Assembly (NCBI GenBank): GCA_934045905.1
Contig: OW203761.1
Coordinates: 27,888,964 to 27,952,963, forward strand
Source: Leuctra nigra
Taxonomy: Eukaryota > Arthropoda > Insecta > Plecoptera > Leuctridae
Direction: 5' to 3'
DNA length: 64,000 bases
In this document: one piece after another, positions 57,808 to 64,000 of the stretch
Position numbering within the stretch: position 1 is the first letter of the stretch
Layout: each line of letters begins with the position of its first letter
Notes under the pieces: generated by a model
Seen by the model: the letters and a program-made list of their open reading frames with translations, nothing else
Database searches by the model: none
Told to the model about the DNA's origin: nothing
Position numbers and translations under genes: made by a program

Positions 57808-58544
57808 ACATGTTGTACAAAAACAAAAACTTGTAAAAAAAACTGCCAAGCACCTTCCCACTTAAAACAATTGAGATCTAAAAGAAGGGTCAAGCAATAA
57901 TATATTGTTTAAACATTTTCGCACTTAAAATTAGTGAAATCATTTCGCCCAGTTACTGCCGCCAAGCACAACACTAAAAACCTAATGTTGTGTCCAAATT
58001 TGAAGAATACAATCTAAGTGAACCATCATTGTAAATTTAACAAAATTATAAAAATTAAAAACGACTTCAAAATAAATTTAAAATTGAAATTAAAAAAATT
58101 AAAAATAAAGCTAGGCGCATTGTGTCAAGAAGAAGGCAACATAAGAAAGAAGATGACGATAAAGGAGCCGAAGAAAGACAGAAAGTAGGAAGAAGATAGA
58201 GGAAGTCTACAATATGGTCGGTGCAAATTCAATGCGCCAAGCTTTATTTTTTATTTTTTTTATTTCAATTTTAAATTTATTTTGAAGTCGTTTTTAATTT
58301 TTATAATTTTGTTAAATTTACAATGATGGTTCACTTAGATTGTATTCTTCAAATTTGGACACAACATTAGGTTTTTAGTGTTGTGCTTGGCGGCAGTAAC
58401 TGGGCGAAATGATTTCACTAATTTTAAGTGCGAAAATGTTTAAACAATATATTATTGCTTGACCCTTCTTTTAGATCTCAATTGTTTTAAGTGGGAAGGT
58501 GCTTGGCAGTTTTTTTTACAAGTTTTTGTTTTTGTACAACATGT
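57808..58544. mobile_element. Fold-back element, 315-bp near-perfect arms
   Basis: Left arm 57808-58122 and right arm 58230-58544 are almost exact reverse complements, from ACATGTTGTACAAAAACAAA outside to AAAGC(T)AGGCGCATTG inside. The 107-bp loop is purine-rich (AAGAAGAAGGCAACATAAGA). No coding frame. GCGCAT next to the loop and ACTGCCAAGCACC near the ends resemble the elements at 34452 and 47414. The high arm identity implies a young insertion or recent conversion. Confidence 0.9.
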
Positions 58545-59707
58545 CATATGGGGTATAAGTTTATAGCAGCTTTCACTGATCATTAAGTGTTACCTCATTA
58601 CAGTTAACGCCAACAACGTCACTTCTTGTCTAAAGTTTTCTGTTTTTCTTTCAATAGTTCCGAAGTTAGTATAACGAAAGGGTCAATTTCTTTTGGTTGA
58701 ATTTGAGTTATATCAAATTATAATTTGTTAAAAGTTCACAGCTTTGAGTCATGTGAATAACGTAAATTGTAGGTGTATTGTTCCGGTGTAGACCGGAATT
58801 TGTGCGTTTATCTCGTAAAACGCGTATTTGTCGCCACTTGGTAAACTGAAAGGTACACGAAAGATGATTGAAAATACGTTTCCTCATTTTTAAATTCTCC
58901 CATGTTCACTTTTTTATGTCAAAGTTCCGAAGTATAAACTCAATTGTTAAAGCGTGCAGGCTTACAGATGTTTACAACACATTTTAAATAAAATCCGGAT
59001 GGTTTTTGGAAGGCAATGTAACTTAAAAGGAACTTAGTTAAGATTAACTAGCTGAGCTACCTGGTGTTTATAGTGCTGGTGGGAAGGAGTATGACGGGTG
59101 ATGAAATTTACGCTACCCGCCTTACTCGCCTATGTACACGGATAGCATGGGCCGGCCTATATCTGGCATCTCCACCTCTCTGCCTCTCCCTGACAGGTCA
59201 ACTTAATGTTTACATTTGTTTGTTCATGGCAAATACGATCGAAGTCCATTTAGTATTGTTGTCTTCTTCTATAGGTACTTGTAAACAGTTATCTAGCTTG
59301 CATTTTAATTAGTCTACTGATCTTATTTAGTAATTATTATATTGTTTTGTGATGTTGCTGTGGAAGATAATATTTTCATATTTTCAAACCAGGAAACTAC
59401 TTCGTGCTATTGCCTAGATACTTGAAGAATATTATTGTATTGCCGATGTAAACAAGCCAGACCACTTCCGTATATAACGTTCGCATCAAAACCAATGTTT
59501 ATTTTATTAGTGTCAGATTAGGAGGAACATCAGTTTCAGTTTCATTTATTTCCATTAAACAATGTCACTTGATGAGACTTTGACTCACAGTTTGGAAATA
59601 AATCATGATAATTTAAAATCGTTTTTATTCTAACTTTTTAACGTAAGCATTGTTGGATGATGAAATGAAATTTAAATCTCTCAACCCACAGATTTCCATT
59701 AATTATC
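58545..59707. other. Unannotated A+T-rich DNA
   Basis: No exon or matched repeat recognised. The open frame at 59064-59312 has no family features. Confidence 0.4.
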
Positions 59708-60260
59708 ATGGACCATTTAGTGTAGTTTCTTGTTTATTGTAACCGAGCTTCTAAGATTGACAGATTACAACATCTGAAATAATGAAATAATTTTTACTAA
59801 GTTGTAAACACCTAATAAACCTAGTAATGGAGCCATTTTGTGTGGTTTCTTGTTTCGTATCTGAACCATCAAGATCGACAAATTTGCATAATTAAAATAA
59901 TTAAATTTATTTTAGAAACTTAAAGTTGTGATCACGTAATGGATGCACGTAATGGAGCCTTTTTGTGTGGTTTCTTGTTTCGTGTTGTTCTTGTTTCTTG
60001 TTGAGCCACCAATATTGACAAATTAACTCTATTTTAAATAATATATAAGTGTGACAAATGAAAAGTTGTAAACACGTAATACACTGAATATTAGTAATGG
60101 AGCCTTTACTGAATTTTACTATTTACTAAATTACCTGAATTTTACATAATTAAATTATTCGGATAAATTAAAAGCTGTGACAACCTTATGCACCCAGTAA
60201 TGGAGCCTTTTTTGTGTGGTTTCTAGTTTAGTAACTGAGCCACCAAGATTCTGTTGATTA
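59708..60260. repeat. Diverged tandem repeat, five units of about 103-146 bp
   Basis: The phrase ATGGAGCC..TTTTGTGTGGTTTCTTG recurs with starts at 59708, 59827, 59952, 60097 and 60200. It is followed in most units by GAGCCACCAAGATTGACA-like sequence and by AAGTTGTAAACACGTAAT-like sequence. Confidence 0.75.
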
Positions 60261-60319
60261 GCATGACCACGAATTGTTTTATTGCACAACTTTACGTACA
60301 ACGTGTACATTGACAATCA

Positions 60320-60412
60320 TTATCATTATTAATATATATATTATATATTATTATATATTATATATATATATATTATATATTATATATTATATATATAATA
60401 TATATTATTATC
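60320..60412. repeat. AT dinucleotide-rich stretch
   Basis: Alternating ATATTATATA runs about 90 bases long directly after the diverged tandem repeat. Confidence 0.9.
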
Positions 60413-60549
60413 ATTATCATTATTAGAGTCCAATGAGAATAATATTAAAAAGAGTAGCTATTGTAATCGTTGAATGTATTCGGACTAACATTTTGAATAT
60501 ATACACAAGAAGGTTAAACATTTTTTAAGTAAATAAAAAGATAAAAAAT

Positions 60550-60634
60550 AAAACGTTTGGTACGGGGATCGAACCCGTCAACGCCGTGTTCGAAGTCTCA
60601 TGCCTCATGTGATCGAGCCAATTCGCCCACACAG
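60550..60634 (-). repeat. tRNA-like sequence (SINE head or tRNA pseudogene)
   Basis: On the minus strand GGCGAATTGGCTCGATCACA resembles an A-box region and GACGGGTTCGATCCCCGTAC is a good T-arm (ACGGG/CCCGT). The acceptor ends pair poorly. CAAAGAAGAATAGCGGAACG lies on its 5' side (60660-60679) and recurs next to the copy at 60873. Confidence 0.5.
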
Positions 60635-60872
60635 AAACCAAAGCAGTCTGTATAGTATCAAAGAAGAATAGCGGAACGTAAAACGACGTGCGAGTTTTTC
60701 TGTTTCCCTGATATCTTCAGTGTTCACGATGGCAACTGGCGTGCCGCGATTGCGATGTTTCGGTCTATTGATGATCTACACAGCATCCCTGGACCTCTCA
60801 TTTGAATATATATCCTTATTTATATCATCACTTATACAAATTAAAAAATAATATATGAAAAAAAAGTTTTCC

Positions 60873-60948
60873 GGGATCGGGAATCGAACGCGTTATGCAG
60901 AAGTCGAAGCCAGCTACCTTCCTAACTGAGCTATCAGCCCGATGGAAA
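60873..60948 (-). repeat. tRNA-like sequence (SINE head or tRNA pseudogene)
   Basis: On the minus strand GGGCTGATAGCTCAGTTAGG contains a near-consensus A-box/D-arm and GCGTTCGATTCCCGATCCC the B-box. The anticodon arm is not convincing. CAAAGAAGAAAGGCGGAACG flanks it at 60969-60988. Confidence 0.5.
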
Positions 60949-61282
60949 TTAAAGCCGCTGTTTAGTGTATCAAAGAAGAAAGGCGGAACGTAAATATTGA
61001 TAATTTTCCCACTTCCGGTTTAAATTTATTGATTTTTCTTGAAGTGGAGTGTCTAGCAATACATTGTCTTTATTGTTGCCAAATTTCAAAACTCTCGATG
61101 GACCCGTTTGACTTTTAAAATATTTAAAATTTAAAATTGTAATAACTTCACTTCCGGTCAAAAATTTTTAGATTTTCTTTCAAAGGGCACTGCTATAAAT
61201 ATGACTCTATGTCTCTGCCAAATTTCAACTCCCTAGACCAAACCGTGTAACCGGTGGAGATGGGCAAACAAACCGGCCGTGC

Positions 61283-61343
<61 letters not shown>
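61283..61343. repeat. Microsatellite (CTAA)15
   Basis: About fifteen uninterrupted CTAA units, next to ACTTCCGGT-containing repeat sequence (61010-61260). Confidence 0.95.
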
Positions 61344-62782
61344 ATGAAAGTCAATCCTTGCATGTTTGAGGCCCAAAATTCACCCCGAAGGGATGATCGC
61401 AGCACTTTGATATTTGGTTAGGTGTTGTCAGGTGGCTAAATTTACCCGATAACCATGGTTTTCAACTTTCATTTCTAAATGCTTGCATGCGTACTGACAC
61501 CCCGAAATCGGGCCCGAAGCGCTTGCTGTATACAGTCGTGGTAGTAAGCTCGCACGTTGTATAGAGCGGTGCTTGGCAGCGTCGAGCTAACGCCCGACTA
61601 GATGGCAGTGACACCGTATCAATTGATACGAGACGACAAGGAAATTTAGAATAGCCCTCCTGATGGGTGCCAAACGTGTTAATTGCTGACGCTCCATCTA
61701 CAAATCATCATCATCCTACAACAAAAACCAACACCTTCCAAGCCATTCATGTATATAAGATCTACATCTAATCTTAACTTGTAATATAACTCTGATTGGA
61801 ATTTGCATATTTGATGACCTCAATCCCTCAGTTGAGGAATTTTGAAGCAACGCCCCACCGGAAGGTTATTTGTCTTAAAAACCCTCCTTGGATTCATTGG
61901 AAGCGTCTGCTGTATATCGAAATGTAATGTGTAAAAAGAGTTTAGTTGTCAGTAGCTTGGAACGTTTGAAGATTTTGTGAGGAGATGTAAGAAGGAGTGT
62001 GTAGTGAAGCACATGCAAGTACGTATATTGCATAATGCAACTCAAAGCCACGAGCATCTCTACCGATCCCGATGCAATCTTACGGGGAAATGCACTCCTG
62101 AAAGCTGAGAGCTTAGATCCATTATCAAGTTCAACGAGAAAATATAGATTTACTTTTAGCAGTGATGTTTTCGAATTTAATTTTCTGAACCTCAAATAAT
62201 TATTCTAATTGAAAAAGATATAAACTTGAATTAGGTCACACTGGTAACAGTTGGAAAAAACGCGTGATCTTTTTATTTTAGATCAAATCCTTTATTAATA
62301 GCATTTCATCGTACTGCATTGCAGTTAAACATGAAAACAGACTAGGGATCTATCAAAATAAAATGTTTATCTGGTCTAGCTTGCAAACAAGATGTTTTAT
62401 AATGGAAATAGGACAATACTGGTTATAATAATTAATGAACAAAAAATTGCATTCATGATTGTTTTTTATGTACATTAATAAAGAATGCTGTAATCTGTTT
62501 TGCCAGTTGTGGTATAATTCACATTCAGAATGATGTTACCGCTATCTCTCAATCACGACGCGTTGCAGACGATTATCCTCGCGATATCATTTAATAATGC
62601 CACTCAGCTCAGCTGCAAAAGCGTGGGACAATAAGCTGTACCTGTGGCATTTTCAATGAGCCACGACCATTAGTTGAATTCATTAGAAGCAGAGTCACGC
62701 CCCAGGCCTACTTGATGATGTGACAACATAAGGGTGTTAATTTCACAGGGCTTGTGTGCTGATGTTTATTGAGTGAAATTAA
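61344..62782. other. Unannotated DNA with one shared block
   Basis: 61625-61670 (ACAAGGAAATTTAGAATAGC) is the reverse complement of 57732-57757 (TATTCTAAATTTCCGTGTCG). Otherwise nothing recognised. Confidence 0.45.
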
Positions 62783-63195
62783 CTAGGAAAACGCTCGGTG
62801 TAACGCGTTGATGAGCGAGCACCCGAACGCGCACCATCTCGAACCGAAAGTTTGGAACGCACAAAACATCTACAATGAATTGAAATATGATACACTCAAT
62901 CAACATAAAAGTACATGATTTTTATTAAAACTGAGATTATTCATCTATACACTCTGGTTACATAAAGAAAATCAGATCCAAGTTGCTTTGGAATAATCCC
63001 CATTCATTTCGATTTAAAAATGCCAATAAGTGAATATTGTGCTGAAAATTTGTAAAATAAGAGAAAATGGCAGTTTTGATAGCTATGCAAAATTTAAAGT
63101 TGATCTGACCATTTTGATAATCGACTAATCAGAAGATATTGTTTAAATTATAACCAATCAGAGGGCACATAAAACTAGAGATGGTTCAGGTGTTC
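62783..63195 (-). mobile_element. Helitron-like dispersed repeat, 5'-truncated, reverse
   Basis: Begins CTAGGAAAACGCTCGGTGTA (host A before it) and continues with ACGCGTTGATGAGCGAGCAC. It fades before the GAGCGAGCGAAGC end. Confidence 0.7.
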
Positions 63196-63423
63196 AGATG
63201 TAGGTTCCTAATGTACAATATTTTGAAAAATGGTCAAGAACAGATTGACTTCATTGACATTTAACTAATTGATAAAGGAATAAAGATTATTATTATCATC
63301 GAAATAGTTGACATATGTTCTATTTTTAAAATCTCTCAAAGTAATTGAACCGCTGCTTCATCTCTTCTGAGAATTTACAATGCATTCGATTTCCATTCCC
63401 TTACATCATCATGAGTTACTGTA

Positions 63424-63705
63424 CGTTTTTTCCCCTGGGCTTAACGTCTCACTGATCTGCAGCGAGGCTAATGGCGACGGATGAATGATTATGATGATGA
63501 TTGGGAGATGATGGTGAAGATTAGGTAAGGATGGAAGTTGGGAAGGAGGCGGTCGTGGCCTATTAGTATTGTACATCCCCAGCATTTGCCTGTCGACTGA
63601 GGGAATACCACGGAAAAAACCCAGTCAGGAAGGGCGGCTGCGGGAATCGAACCCGGGCCTCCGGAATACAAGTTCAGAGCGTTACCACTCAGCCATACCG
63701 GTACC
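63424..63705 (-). mobile_element. SINE with tRNA-like head
   Basis: On the minus strand the head (63705-63633) reads GGTATGGCTGAGTGGTAACG, an A-box-like D-arm, and GGCCCGGGTTCGATTCCCGC, a B-box and T-arm. The body follows to GCCTCGCTGCAG and TTAAGCCCAGG near 63424. Fragments of the body occur at 43150-43300 and 8048-8130, which supports a dispersed family. The minus-strand open frame at 63489-63671 is incidental. Confidence 0.65.
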
Positions 63706-64000
63706 GGAACCGGTAGAGATGAACCGGGGTGTATAACCGGTGGCTCAAGTTTCTATTGACATTGACGCCACAAATCATTTAAACTTCAATGCCAAATGTG
63801 GCTGTAAAAATGTAATAATAAAAATCACTTTGCGTTAATTTTGTAAATCCAGTTACATCCTGTGGATTTTTGTAAGGTAGGTCATTAGATCAATAAAAAT
63901 TACAATTTTGATCAGCCTACTATATCTTTATTTTTATCGTTATATTTTATTTATTAGGTTATTCATAAGGCCCAAAAGTGCCCCCCACCCCCCGCCCCGA
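63706..64000. other. Window end, nothing recognised
   Basis: A+T-rich DNA ending in a C-rich run (CCCCCCACCCCCCGCCCC). Confidence 0.4.

Overview
The window is eukaryotic, intron-rich, A+T-rich DNA, most probably from an insect. Exon/intron structure with GT..AG junctions, a cadherin of the arthropod midgut/Cad23-like type and an insect tachykinin-type receptor exon support this. The dispersed repeats resemble those I associate with hemipteran (planthopper-like) genomes, but that placement is an inference. No prokaryotic, viral or CRISPR features were seen.

Layout. (1) 521-12901, plus strand: the last nine exons I can join of a cadherin. They encode the end of one extracellular cadherin repeat, a further cadherin repeat, a membrane-proximal domain, one transmembrane helix and a cytoplasmic tail ending at a TAA; 490 residues are visible and the 5' part of the gene lies outside the window. 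All nine exons join in frame with consensus splice sites. (2) 12902-16113: 3' UTR and intergenic DNA, with a CpG-rich GACGCC block at 15331-15430 that may belong to the promoter or 5' UTR of the next gene. (3) 16114-16450, plus strand: first coding exon (112 residues plus one base) of a tachykinin/natalisin-type neuropeptide GPCR, ending just after transmembrane helix 1. (4) 16451-64000: no convincing exon. This is presumably the first intron of the receptor (at least 47.5 kb) and is filled with transposable-element remnants: about 15 copies of a Helitron-like repeat, several MITE families (TTA, 8-bp and undefined target sites), long fold-back elements, tRNA-derived SINE pieces, a LINE-like tail and microsatellites.

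The most unusual feature is at 1231-3821. A 54-bp minisatellite of 48 units sits exactly on an intron/exon boundary of the cadherin gene. Each unit carries the polypyrimidine tract, the TAG 3' splice site and the first codons of the exon. Only the last unit runs into the real exon. Because 54 is a multiple of three and the coding frame has no stop, splicing to any of 41 upstream acceptors would add n x 18 residues to the cadherin repeat without breaking the frame. A 2-bp deletion near 1559 puts the six most distal acceptors out of frame. This looks like amplification of a splice junction itself and could produce length-variable protein isoforms. Whether the upstream acceptors are used cannot be decided from sequence.
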